DNA of 64,000 bases from Endothia cerciana (taxonomy: Eukaryota; Ascomycota; Sordariomycetes; Diaporthales; Cryphonectriaceae), in the NCBI GenBank assembly GCA_026119935.1, contig JALRMH010000013.1, positions 1-64,000 of the forward strand. Direction: 5' to 3'. Under the pieces are notes generated by a model, which saw nothing but the letters and a program-made list of their open reading frames with translations, was not told the DNA's origin and searched no databases. Positions 9,636-19,776 of the stretch are shown piece after piece; position 1 is the first letter of the stretch, and each line of letters starts with the position of its first letter. Both the position numbers and the translations under genes were made by a program.

Positions 9636-11465
9636 GTGAGTCGATGGCAATCCGCCACCTGCGATATCAACCCAGTCGTGACTGACGCCCATCCAGGACG
9701 GCCGTCCAGAAAACCGTCGCACCCTCTGCTGACCCCCCTCGAACTCGCTACACACTGCCGGCCCGAATGCCCTCCGACAGAAGCTCGCCATCACCGCATA
9801 CCACGCCCCAGCATGCAGGCTCCTCCAGGTCATCGACTGTCGAGCCTACCGGAGGCGACGCGAGACTACCAGGCCCGGTGCTACCGAGTCCTCCTCGGTG
9901 ACGGCTGCAGGCCGCTCTTCCCCCTCGGTCTCCTACCGCAAGTCTCGACAGATACGGACGCATATCGCGATATGTTGCGGCCGTGGACGAAATATCCCGA
10001 CACGCCGAGCCCACAGGGTTGGGACGTGTTCTCCAGGCAGCTGCGCCGCTGGAAGGAATATCGCGCTTGGCAGCTGGTCAACAGGCGGCAGACTGCTGTC
10101 GGGTTCTCGGAACATCTCGATGGGAGGCGGCGCGAGCTCGAGAGGATGGGGGCCTCCGGGTTCACAGCCGACCCTGTTTTCGAGCAGACGGTACACCATC
10201 AGTGGGAGGACGAGTATGGCCGTGGTCGACCGCAGCGCGACGGCGACGACGCGGGAGCCGTCCTGTCCAGGTATGCTGCGGCCGCAAGCAGACTGCTCAT
10301 GGACCACGGGTTCGTCCAGCCCTTCCAGCTGCAGGCCGACCCAAAGCAGCAGGACCAGTGGACGACATATGTCGAGTATCTCGCGTTCGAGTGCTTCTGC
10401 CTCGGCAAGCTTGCCGCATCTGCCCGGAAGCTACGACCACGACATGACGCCGGGTGGGAGAAACTCGTCAAGGCAGGGGTGGTGAGGCCTCTCGATACGT
10501 GCGATGATCTGGCAAGTACGGAGGCCGAGGCCGTGCGACTCCGCGAGCTCGAGAAGGCCGCGCGTGCCGTGCGCTCGTTCACGGCAGCTACGGGCACGAC
10601 GACCACGACTACGGCAAGGAAGACGTCTACGACAGATGCGCGCGGGAGGCGGCGGGGAACACGCCGTGGTCAGAAACCACCGGCTCGCGCGCCCAAGAGC
10701 CTACAGTCGGCCCAGACTCACCTCGACGACATCACTCGGAGGAACGAGCTCGTGGACGAGTACCTCCGCAGCACGCAGAAATACCGGACGGCCAAGGCAG
10801 AAGCAGACTATCAGCAGCGCAGGGTTGAGTGGGTCCTGTCTGAAATTAGCAAGATCGAGGCAGAGCAGGAGGCGGGCAGGGGAAGCAGCCCCGGGGGGGC
10901 AGGAAGCAGGAAAAGGAAGCGGACAACAGATGATATAGTGGAGGCACGGGTCGAAAAACAACGCCGGACGGGCGAGACGGTGGCCAGTGGGAGCGACAGC
11001 TCACGCGCAACACGAAGCAAGAAGCGCAAGTGCCCGACAGACGAGGACACCTTCGAACCGCAGTTCGGGACAGACAACATGGCAGCCGGCGAGAGCGACG
11101 GTCCGGGGACGAGAAGTAGGAAAAGACCGAAGGGGACCCCCAAGACAGATGGCAGTGCGGCTCCTGCAGGCGGCGTCCAGGAGCCGGAGCCGGGGCCGGA
11201 GCCGGGCCCCGAGGCGGCCACCACCGAATCCCGAACCCGTCGGCAGCCCAAGCGCATATTTCGCGGAGACGCAGCACTTGGTTCGCGTGCCGATCGACTG
11301 AAGACACTGCGCCCGAGAGTCGATAAGAAAATGGCGGGTGCTGGTAGATTGCAGACGCAAGGCGGCGGCGGAGCGGCGCTGGGAGCGACACCGAAGAGAA
11401 AGGCCAGAGGTCGTCGGCCTCGCTCAACTTCACGGCATGTCAAAGGTCACATAGCAGAGTGGTGA
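9636..11465 (+). CDS. Basic, low-complexity hypothetical protein (likely nuclear)
   Basis: A long uninterrupted frame ends at 11465. The confident part starts near 9950 with a W/R-rich block (LRPWTKYPDTPSPQGWDVFS, then RRWKEYR) that looks like a folded domain. It is followed by a helical region to about residue 330 and a long tail rich in R, K, G and E with repeated RKRKR-type clusters, typical of nuclear or DNA-associated proteins. The 5' end is unresolved: coding-like segments occur in other frames just upstream, such as IADWEDVSQATRDRLAEQL (9560-9630) and ALRQKLAITAYHA (9765-9805), with a GTGAGT near 9634 that could be a donor. An upstream exon or frameshifts are therefore likely. I do not recognise the function. 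Confidence 0.6.
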   Translation: MSRWQSATCDINPVVTDAHPGRPSRKPSHPLLTPLELATHCRPECPPTEARHHRIPRPSMQAPPGHRLSSLPEATRDYQARCYRVLLGDGCRPLFPLGLLPQVSTDTDAYRDMLRPWTKYPDTPSPQGWDVFSRQLRRWKEYRAWQLVNRRQTAVGFSEHLDGRRRELERMGASGFTADPVFEQTVHHQWEDEYGRGRPQRDGDDAGAVLSRYAAAASRLLMDHGFVQPFQLQADPKQQDQWTTYVEYLAFECFCLGKLAASARKLRPRHDAGWEKLVKAGVVRPLDTCDDLASTEAEAVRLRELEKAARAVRSFTAATGTTTTTTARKTSTTDARGRRRGTRRGQKPPARAPKSLQSAQTHLDDITRRNELVDEYLRSTQKYRTAKAEADYQQRRVEWVLSEISKIEAEQEAGRGSSPGGAGSRKRKRTTDDIVEARVEKQRRTGETVASGSDSSRATRSKKRKCPTDEDTFEPQFGTDNMAAGESDGPGTRSRKRPKGTPKTDGSAAPAGGVQEPEPGPEPGPEAATTESRTRRQPKRIFRGDAALGSRADRLKTLRPRVDKKMAGAGRLQTQGGGGAALGATPKRKARGRRPRSTSRHVKGHIAEW

Positions 11466-11718
11466 TCTGGTTGAAAGAAAAAGAAAGAAGAAGAAAAAAA
11501 TGTATTTCACGTTATTCTACACGTTGGCACGTCATGAAGTGATATACGAAGGTGAAATTCTATCACAACTACATTAATCACCTGCTTCAGGAGACACGGT
11601 ATGTCGTCGGTTCACGGGCCCAACATTTGAAGGCGAGAGCTGTCAAAGGCACAGGCTGCGTTTCTATAACTGTTTCATGCTCTATCTCCCGGTCTTGGCG
11701 TGTGCTGGAGGCCGCAGG

Positions 11719-12417
11719 GACCAGTCCGATCCTGCGGCGGCAACGACTGCCAGACCTGCTAGAAAGCTACAGCTGTTCCCAAGGTGATCTGGGATCTGCC
11801 AAACCAGTCCATCGCCCGGACCAGTACGCCGGGCCGCGACCGCCTGGAATTAGCGCCAAGAGGGGGGGGAAAAAAGACCAGTCTTGCTTTCACGACCAGT
11901 CCGGCCCAAGGACTGGTCTGTCAAACCTGCGCGACATAACTGATACCAGCGGACCAAGTTCCACCCCTGGGACTGGTCCGCCTCTCAAGACTAGTCCATC
12001 CTGGAGACCAGTCAGTCTGTCCACCCTGACCAGTCTGTCACTCTTAGCCGTCCGCCACGCAGACCAGCCCGGCGTCGCGACCAGTCTGCCGCTCTGCCAC
12101 CTTGTTTCGCACACGACTGACCCAGCAGACCAGTCCGCTGCGCGGACCAGTCCTGAGGCCAGCTTAGCAGGGCCGCCCACACCGCCGCCATGCGGACTGG
12201 TCTACCAGTTCTGCCTGGTTCACGGCATCGTGCAAAATGCACATCTCCAAGACCACCCACCCCCGCCGCCACGACACAGACTGGGTCCTGCCAAGTGACG
12301 ATCCCTCCTCCCAACTTGGGCCGACGCGCCGCCCCGACCCGACCCGGATACGTGTGCAGTCTGCTGAGGACTGGTCTGCACTTCACGATGATTTCGGACC
12401 CCGCGTTCGGACCAGTC
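11719..12417. repeat. Dense array of GACCAGTC/GACTGGTC octamers
   Basis: Thirteen exact copies of GACCAGTC or its reverse complement start at 11719, 11876, 11894, 11911, 11971, 12006, 12028, 12079, 12128, 12145, 12195, 12369 and 12410. Near matches occur at about 11803, 11818, 11989 and 12062. Spacing is irregular, both orientations occur, and the sequence between copies is unrelated. The copies fall in all three frames of the overlapping open frame, so protein coding does not explain them. Flanking bases often make GGACCAGTCC-like near-palindromes. Confidence 0.85.
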
Positions 12418-12786
12418 TGTAGATCAACGACACCCAACACATAATGTCTTGCCGAAAAAGAAGCTTATTTTTGATTGGTTGCCCTGCGATATCTCAATAG
12501 CCCAACTATACCAATATAGGTGACAAACGGGACGTGATCAAACATACTGTAGAACAACAACATTACGCCACAAGTATTAAGTTCCAACCCCCCCCCCCCC
12601 ACCCCCGCCATATGCGATGACCACGGTAGTGACAGGACAAGATCAATACCCATCACTCCGTAGAGCGGAATGCGTGTCGGCGTGATAATATTACACTTAT
12701 GAGTAACAGAGCGTCCTGGTCGGCTTTTTGTGACCAGGACTGAGAGACCTAGAACCGAGCCTTGTCAGCCCTCCTCGAGCTGCCGT

Positions 12787-14163
12787 CTAGCCGACACTCC
12801 TTCTCACATTCCCCCTTGTCCCGCCTGGACGCTGCAGGTGTTCTTTGGATATCCCCTTGGGTTTTCCCAAGCTCGCACGGTTTGAATCTCGTGGTGCGGT
12901 TCCCTTCAGCCTCGACTGGGCTGCAGCCTTTTGCGAATCTGTAGGTACAGACGCAGCCGAGTCCTCAGCCTTCTTTAGCCGACTGCTTCTTCGTACAGAC
13001 GTGCTGTCCGTCTGGGGTAGTGACTTGCTACTACCCGGGCGAGGCGTCGAACTTCTGGCCCGTTTCGATATTTTCGATCCATGGGCTGTGCCAAGAGCTG
13101 TGCTCGAGAAAGGTTGTGCCTGTACATCCCGGTGGGGTGGCGTCTGCTTCGTGGCGGAAGGAAGAACTCGACCATTTCGTCTTTGCCGGGACGAATTCAG
13201 AGAAGTGGACGTGGCTTCCCCATCCTCTGACACGATTGAACCGTGGCCGGTGGAAAAGTCTTGCTGAGACGTATCCATGATGCCGGAGGCCTGGGGATGG
13301 TCTGCTTCTGCAGTTCCATGGTTGCTGTCCTCAGGCTGGTTCGTCTGCACAGGGGCCGGACTGTCGGCAGATTCCTCCTCAAAAGGTTCTTCATGCCTCC
13401 AAAACATGCCAGGCATTACTCCCCAGCTGTAGTTCCACAGCTTTCGTAGCTTCCAGGCCTTGACCACATTCTCATATGCCGTCGTGTTGATGTTGGCGGC
13501 AGTGATAGTGGCTTCCCCATCAGTCGATCCGGCCAGGAGTCGTTCCCGCTCTCTCGACACTTGGTAGACGAATTGATAGAAAGGACGAGAGGCCTCACGG
13601 TGGCGCTCCCGTATGAGCCGTCGCTCCGCAATCAACCGCCTCTCATCCTCGCTCTTCGAATGCGGCCGGCCTGAGGGCGTTCCAAAGATATTGGGAGGTG
13701 GTGGTGAAGCTTCTGACCCCGACTCGGGCTCGACCGGTTGTTCATGCAGCCACAACCAAGGGTTTGGCTTGGAAGGCCATTCCTCGTCGTAGATGCCTTG
13801 CTCCTTCCAGTCATCCGTGACCGTCTGACGAGCGCGTCTGTCGTAGAGGGCAGCATCGACGTAATCCTCGCATGTCCTGTGGGGTTCTGCACCGCGAAGC
13901 TGCTCTGCCAGTTCTGCCACCTGAGCTTCGTATTGGTTCCAGGGACGCGAGGCATCGCGCTCCTCCCTCAGCTTCATCCGCCGCGCCTCGCGACGTGTCT
14001 GCTCGTCGTCGGGGGGCTCGGAACTCTGAGATCGAGTTGTTGTTCCCGCTTGGCTTTGCGGAGGATGGCTGCCGAAGCGGGACCTTTCGCGATCTAGCAA
14101 ACGCGGGTTCTGCTCAAATGCCGCCAGGGCCTGTGCCAGATCGGACCCTCGCACGCCGAACAT
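12787..14163 (-). CDS. W...HE.P tandem-domain protein, 458 aa
   Basis: Start chosen at ATG 14163 (MFGVRGSDLA); the frame stays open upstream but only through low-complexity DNA. Residues about 70-143 and 190-262 are two divergent copies of one domain. Each starts with a SRPWNQ/SRPFYQ helix, then YE.V/VT..W, a G-I/L-W.. stretch and a closing W.HE.P motif. The C-terminal 130 residues are basic and low in complexity and include VRRSSRLKK, probably a nuclear signal. An intact paralogue with the same two-repeat layout lies at 62014-63207. No catalytic motif is evident, so the role is unknown. The gene is divergent from the FHA-kinase relic at 14.8 kb. Confidence 0.75.
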   Translation of the reverse strand: MFGVRGSDLAQALAAFEQNPRLLDRERSRFGSHPPQSQAGTTTRSQSSEPPDDEQTRREARRMKLREERDASRPWNQYEAQVAELAEQLRGAEPHRTCEDYVDAALYDRRARQTVTDDWKEQGIYDEEWPSKPNPWLWLHEQPVEPESGSEASPPPPNIFGTPSGRPHSKSEDERRLIAERRLIRERHREASRPFYQFVYQVSRERERLLAGSTDGEATITAANINTTAYENVVKAWKLRKLWNYSWGVMPGMFWRHEEPFEEESADSPAPVQTNQPEDSNHGTAEADHPQASGIMDTSQQDFSTGHGSIVSEDGEATSTSLNSSRQRRNGRVLPSATKQTPPHRDVQAQPFSSTALGTAHGSKISKRARSSTPRPGSSKSLPQTDSTSVRRSSRLKKAEDSAASVPTDSQKAAAQSRLKGTAPRDSNRASLGKPKGISKEHLQRPGGTRGNVRRSVG

Positions 14164-14183
14164 GGAGGAATTGTCGTCGGGTA

Positions 14184-14296
14184 TGGGAGATGGGAGATGG
14201 GAGATGGGAGATGGGAGATGGGAGATGGGAGGCGAGAGGCGAGCGTGATGGGGAAAGGGAGAGGTGAGAGGTGAGAGGTGAGAGGTGAGAGGTGAG
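14184..14296. repeat. Two adjacent 7-bp minisatellites
   Basis: About seven units of GGGAGAT (14184-14231) are followed by about five units of GGTGAGA (14261-14296), immediately upstream of the start codon of the minus-strand gene. A separate array of about four CATCCTCCCG decamers lies at 14602-14638. They occupy the likely promoter/5' UTR. Confidence 0.9.
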
Positions 14297-14799
14297 TGAA
14301 GGAAGAGGTTGCAGGCAGGTGAGCAGGCGAGTGGGGTAGTGCGGGTCGCAGGTCGCAGGTCGTGCCGCCGGTCGTGCCGCAGGCGATCCCAAGCTTGGAA
14401 GGCCGAAACGAGGAACCTTTGTCCCCGCATGCTGCGTGGCTGCGGGGGGTGGAACCGCCCAAGGGAGTGTGCAGGGGAGCGTACAAAGGACTGTGGGACG
14501 GATCGTCACATCTAACGAGCCGTCTCTGCCACTCTGCCAACAAAGCCAGCACGCCAGCTCCACAACACGACTGGCCATCCATGCGCAGCGCCGCTCGCTG
14601 CATCCCGCATCCTCCCGCATCCTCCCGCATCCTCCTGGTATCCTCGTCGCGGCACCATCCTTGTCCTTGCACCCCACAGGCGCTACTGGTCAATGGCCCC
14701 GTGGCCAGCATGCATCCAGGCTATATCCAGGCTAGTTCCAGTCTCTCCATATCACTTATCGCTCCAGGATGCCTCGCCTCTACTCCTCATCCTTCTGCC

Positions 14800-15516
14800 C
14801 TGTTTTCGCTGCGACCCTACAATGACGACGAGAAGCAGCGCAGCGCCAGAAGCGTTGTCGAAGACGACCGCAACAGCCATCTCGTCTCCGCACACCCTGG
14901 CGGCGGCTCTGCTCTGGACGTTGGCTTCAACATCCGCTCCAAGTCGGCTACTACTCTTGCCACCCTAGGACGGGGCGAGACCGATATTCATATATCTGGA
15001 GGCAGCATAGCGGGGATCCAATGCTTCTTTCGAGATCGGCCCAGACACCGGCATCGTCATGCCCTACGACAGGTCCCCACGGCCAGACCACTCAAGTCTT
15101 TCGGGAAATTCGCTACACCCGTTCGAGCCTGGGCGTGCTCGCAAAGTGGTCGTGCAGAAAAACCTTTGACACGGTAATTGGCATGGGCGGCGTCGGCAGA
15201 AAACCTGGTCATGTTCGAGCTGATATGGCATCAGGATCCCCTAGAGACGATGCAGAAGGCCAGCGGCCGACATCAGAGAGTATCGAAGACTACGAAGAGG
15301 ATCCTTGCCTCGCTCGCACCATTGACGACGCAGATACCATTCCGCCCACTCGGGGCAGTGACGGGGATCCACACACCAGGACCTCAGCAACCACGGATAA
15401 GATACGCCAAGATCCCACCTGAACTTGGATCTGGCGTGTTTGGAGCCGTGCACAGGGCGGTCGATGCCGGCTCCGGCACAGAGGCTTGTCAAGTGTTTCA
15501 ACGGAGAAGGACTTAG
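14800..15516 (+). pseudogene. FHA-domain protein kinase relic
   Basis: One frame reads a segment with TTLATLGRGETDIHISGGSI near 14955-15010, which fits an FHA-like phosphothreonine-binding fold. After frameshifts near 15020 and 15175 come VIGMGG and FELIWHQDP, then IHTPGPQQPRIRYAKI and a glycine loop ELGSGVFGAVHRAVDAG near 15425-15470. The kinase frame closes at 15516 without the catalytic loop. Fungi carry FHA-kinase proteins with this layout. Several frame changes and the missing C-lobe mark this as dead. Confidence 0.65.
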
Positions 15517-15994
15517 CACTCCACGGAACAAGGTCCCAGCTCTCATCAGGAATCCCTTAACCCACCACCGCCGCTGTCCAAGCTTCAGCCTCCGCTGTCC
15601 CGGCCCCAACCCCCAACTGCACCAAATGTCCGTCGGGATGTGCAGGATAAGGGGAGGAGAGTTGCGGCCCGTGCTCTCCGTACCGGCCTTCCTTCCTCAG
15701 ACCCGGAGTCGAACCAGGAATCCAGGAATCGGAAAGGGTCAGAAGGTGCCCGGTCCTATGGCGAAAATTCTTGACTCAAATGCCAATGCCTGGCAATTTT
15801 CCGCAAGAAGACTCGGAGCCTTAGCCCTTGGTTTTTACGAATTCGGCGGTTGCATGGGCACAGCACTCTTGTCTCAGGTTTGGTGGAAGGTACACTGGGC
15901 TAACACTGTTGTCTAGGCACCCTAACAGTAAAGACTCTCTCAAGAGGAGAGTGGAGGCTCAAGCTAAGAGTATATAATAATGTGAGGTTCTAGT

Positions 15995-16055
15995 CAGCTG
16001 AAGCTTGCGAAGCATAGATCAATGTTTGAAGGTATTATGTAAGGGCGGAATTCAG
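15995..16055 (-). repeat. Diverged duplicate of the sequence at 17110-17165
   Basis: On the minus strand, ACCTTCAAACATTGATCTAT... here matches ACCTTCAAACATCGATCTTT... just upstream of the acidic-protein relic. About 35 bases are recognisably shared, followed in both cases by CTTC-rich sequence. This suggests a duplicated leader/promoter segment; coding homology between the two loci was not seen. Confidence 0.5.
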
Positions 16056-16739
16056 GATATGGCTGAGACGCTATCAACTCCGGGATAGCTTGTTCGCGTC
16101 TGGATGGAGTGTAAGGAAAAGAGCGAAATGTGGTGAGCATCCACAGCACAGAGAGAGTTCTACTAGCATTAGAAAAAAAAAGAACTGTTGCCATCTGACC
16201 CGTGAACTCCTGAAGTCTATCCACAGATCTTCTTTTCAGCGTTCTCTCTGTGCCCTTCACTGCCGTCGTCCTCCTTCGCGGACTTCCAACTCTCCAAACC
16301 CCTCGTTTCCGCGATGGTCCTTGCCGAAAGCCACCATGTTCAGGGGAAATACAGCAGTCTACGCCCGTTCAGAAATATAAAAATTTATACACGCTGTCCT
16401 CATCGTGGCCCATCACCACTAGCCGAGAGTTGGGTGGGTAACTCACCCGTTTCTCCATCGTCCTCATCTGGATGGATATCCGCAGTCCGCCTGAACCGGG
16501 CTTCTTGTAAGCGCCTCCTCATAAAACCGGATTGCTTCCTCCCCATCCGGATTGGAGCTGATATTGCGGTCCAGCCCTGAGCGTTCCCCCCTCCGGATCA
16601 TTCCTGCAGTGGTCTTGTGCGTCTGTATCTTGACTCGGTATTGGGCTGGGGGATCATTGTGGTTAAGGGTTACTAACCTTGAGCGCTGGGCTGTGAGGCC
16701 TCTATACCAGGGGAGAGCTCAGTCTCATCTCGTTTGAGA

Positions 16740-17120
16740 GGAGCGGGCTTTCAAGAGTTTGCTGAAGGATCATGGCGGCTTTTGCTTCATCGTCGATCTG
16801 CCCCTCTTCACCTATATCCCTAGGCTCTTCGCAATAAAGACTTCGTTCTGGATCGACATCATCTTCGTCGAGCTCCTCATCTTGTTCTCGCTGAGCGGAC
16901 GGTTGTAATCCAGGGCTCTGGGTGTCGGGGATGCTGCATTCGGAGGAGGGGTGCTGGGCTCGGTTGGAGACCCTTCGTCGCCGAAGACCTGGAGATCCAT
17001 ATGACTGCGAGGCATCTTCCTGGGTGACTTCGCCGTCTTTAGAAGGCGTGCTAGGGATTTTTGGTGGTCAAGGTCCTCGTGAGAGGTAGGTGGGGGTTGG
17101 GGGTCAAGAGAAAATGACAT
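16740..17120 (-). pseudogene. Short acidic hypothetical protein (frameshifted)
   Basis: ATG at 17120 opens MSFSLDPQPPPTSHEDLDHQ and a Pro/Ser-rich stretch. From about 16900 a different frame becomes the protein-like one (REQDEELDEDDVDPERSLYC, then GEEGQIDDEAKAAMILQQTL) and ends at 16740. A single frame change joins the two. The acidic composition and lack of motifs prevent assignment. It may be a decayed regulatory or structural protein. Confidence 0.4.
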
Positions 17121-17185
17121 TGCAAGGCTAGGAAGTAAAGATCGATGTTTGAAGGTGCCGTGTGACAATGGGGTTCGAGGTATGG

Positions 17186-17458
17186 TTAAGACGCGTCAAT
17201 GATGTCTGTCCCCCACGGTATATGTACTGTATTTTCCAGCGGCCTCGCATTTACAGCTGTGGCTGTGCGTAACGTTCGAGGGTCCCAGAACACCAAGGGC
17301 ATAAATTCCTTAGTGGCTTGAAGTGTTGCATGAGGTTTCATCACATGGGCCACATAGACAGCCAGCAGTCTTCTCCCTTGTCGATATTGCTCCTCCGTAA
17401 ATCGACAACTTGTCAGGCTGAGTCGGCACCGCCCACACTCTTCTCCTGAATGTTCCAC
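17186..17458 (-). CDS. Small hypothetical protein with Cys motif, 90 aa
   Basis: An open frame begins MEHSGEECGRCRLSLTSCRF, followed by a helical stretch and a PHATLQATKEFMPLVFWDPR segment. The composition is protein-like, but there is no recognised domain. It could be the 5' exon of the acidic relic immediately downstream on the same strand. Low confidence that it is a real gene. Confidence 0.3.
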   Translation of the reverse strand: MEHSGEECGRCRLSLTSCRFTEEQYRQGRRLLAVYVAHVMKPHATLQATKEFMPLVFWDPRTLRTATAVNARPLENTVHIPWGTDIIDAS

Positions 17459-17639
17459 TCTGGTTAAAGCTGGCTACACATGTCCGTCCTCATGAATCCC
17501 ACAGGAAGAGATAAGAACTGGTTTGTATCACCCATTCACCAGGTTACCCATGGGATTTGCATTATTTCAAGACAAATCCTTCCGTGGCTTGTCATGTGCA
17601 ACCTCGACGGAGATCACCACCTCCTTTCACGCCTCTCCA

Positions 17640-17945
17640 TCCCCGCTGTCACCATCAGGGAGCCGTTGCGGGCACGCCATGCAAAGATTCCAGGCACAAA
17701 TGTCCCAACTGCGGGAGGAGATTTACCCTCATCAGCAGCCTATACCGGCGCCTTCGAGAACGTAAGATGCTCACCCTATAATTCCACTCTTGAAGTCTTA
17801 CTAAATCTGCCTGACAGATGTCAGCTGTGAATTTCGCTGCCAGTGTGAACGCCAGTTCACGGGCGTCAAAGACGCTGCCGCGCACTTGGAGACCTATTCT
17901 GAAACTCACAATTCGTTGACCATCGCGGACGGTGGGGGGCGGATC
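17640..17945 (+). pseudogene. C2H2 zinc-finger relic
   Basis: The sequence HKCPNCGRRFTLISSLYRRL (17690-17750) looks like a C2H2 finger head. A GTAAGATGC...TGACAG intron-like gap follows, then CEFRCQCERQFTGVKDAAAH (17825-17890) with a downstream His, like a second finger. Upstream and downstream sequence does not continue in a clear frame. It is probably the remains of a zinc-finger protein. Confidence 0.45.
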
Positions 17946-18829
17946 TGATCCCAAAGCTCATCGCGATAGACTCTTACGGCAATCCAGGGACGTCTTGGCT
18001 GGGAAACTGAAGAAAAGGACCGGGACAGACGAGGAACTCGACGGCACCGGCGCCGCTGCACCAAGGAAGAAGCAGCGCACCTGCGATACCACAGTCCCCT
18101 GACTCTGCTCCACCAGTGGTTGAGATGCCGACCGGCTCTGCTCTAAGTCCCATTTAATGATCAGGATTTAGACGCCTTGGAGGGCTTCGATCTCACATAC
18201 TCCGCCGAATTTGGGGAATACACTTGGGAATCATTTGGCGACCAGTCAGCTCCATGAAAGTTAGTTCGTTCCGCTTGCATGTTTCTACTGGTGACCCAAC
18301 GAACACGTATCTCCCCATCTTAAGAATGGACATCACAAGGCTTGAATCGACCCTCCGGCTGTAGAGGTGCAATCCGTGCACTCATAGACGCCCGCGTTGA
18401 GGTCTTTCTTTTTGCAGTGCCAGCACTGTTGGGTGGGCATTGAAAGACTGCTGGGGGTAGAGATGTTACTTCAGTGTCTTGGAAACGATAACCGGGGGGA
18501 GCGGGTAGGATCTTACCGAATGCGGGTGGATGTTTTGGATCTGGGTTTGGATTCGTGGGTGGATGATAGCTTGGTGGTTGACAGAGTGTCGATGGCTGGT
18601 TGCTATTGCTCTGATGTAAGTTTTGCAGAACATTCAATTGACTCTATACTTCTCATGATCTATACTCTAAAGGCATTCATTCTTTCGGCCGTATCGTGAG
18701 GATTCAAATCTTCAATGATTCAGATCTGCGATGATTCGGATCTCAAAGAGCTAGATTCAGAAACCGGCCAAACCCTCGATGTGTCCATGCTAAGCAGAAC
18801 CACCACATCTACCGTCTTTGCCAGCTATT

Positions 18830-19594
18830 CACCGGACTGCTCAGGTGGCCTATCGCGTGGCCATGGAAGTCAAGACGTACAAGACTGATTTCTCAGTCTA
18901 CGAGGTTACCGCCACTACATTCAAGAAAAGGTGCCCGCCTCTCTCACTACGACGCCTTGCCCAACGGGCAACAAAAGTTCGTCTCCCGGCTGTGGAACCA
19001 GGAGCGCATCACCAACGAGATAAATGCGCTCGCGCTACCCGCTCAGACAAACATCCCTGTCCCCCGGCTGATCCAGCATGGCCCCAACAGTGACGGGTCT
19101 TTGTACCTAGAGACAGAGCTCGTTGACGGCATTGAGCCCGTTGACGTCCACAAGGAGTGCCGGATACCGAATGGCGTGAGGCATAACAACAGCGGGGAAT
19201 GCAACGACTGCATGGAGATGGGGCGAAGAAGAAATGCTCGAGGGTTCATCGAGGATATCATCCTCCCCGAACTCAAACAGTTGCGTTCCACGACAACAGG
19301 GACTGGCCGGGTTCGTGATACCACCGGTGTGGATGCTCGAATACGATCGGCGAGAGCACTGGGCGCAAGAGACGTCACCGCGCGACGAGTTTGTATTTGT
19401 CCATGGCGACCTTGGGGCCTTTCAATTTAATGATGGGATCGGAACACGCTGACGGTGAAGTGTGTGCTTGGTTGGGAGCATTCGGGGTATTTTCCTGAGA
19501 AGGCTCAGCAATGGAAGGTTGATCGCGCTGAGTACTATACACTGTATAAGGACACGGAGACGATTTGCGATGTTATTAACAGCATTGAGCCCTG
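18830..19594 (+). pseudogene. APH-like phosphotransferase relic
   Basis: Aminoglycoside-phosphotransferase-like proteins are a large family of small-molecule kinases in fungi. Visible segments: RITNEINALALPAQTNIPVP near 19000, LYLETELVDG near 19105, the catalytic-loop-like FVFVHGDLGAFQFN (19395-19430), and then, in another frame, LTVKCVLGWEHSGYFP near 19450. The last is the usual position of the metal-binding I/L-D-W-E motif; here G replaces D. Frameshifts near 18950, 19300 and 19432 break the gene. The C-terminal frame ends at 19594. Substrate cannot be inferred. Confidence 0.65.
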
Positions 19595-19776
19595 AACACA
19601 TAAACATTATGGGGTATAGTAGGTAATAGAAACTGAGATCAATGGATACTCTCCCTCCTTGCCCGTGACTGGCGTTCCAGACGTCATTGAGTCATTCATG
19701 TCTGTGAAACAAACCTCTGGTACCGTCAAGTCAGGCACCATCAAATCATCCCAAGCCCATGAAGCCTCAGGCACCA

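Noticed and set aside
11552..12298. A 248-codon plus-strand open frame over the GACCAGTC array
   Set aside because: It has no domain-like composition, the octamers fall in all frames, and the frame is open mainly because of GC-rich repeats.
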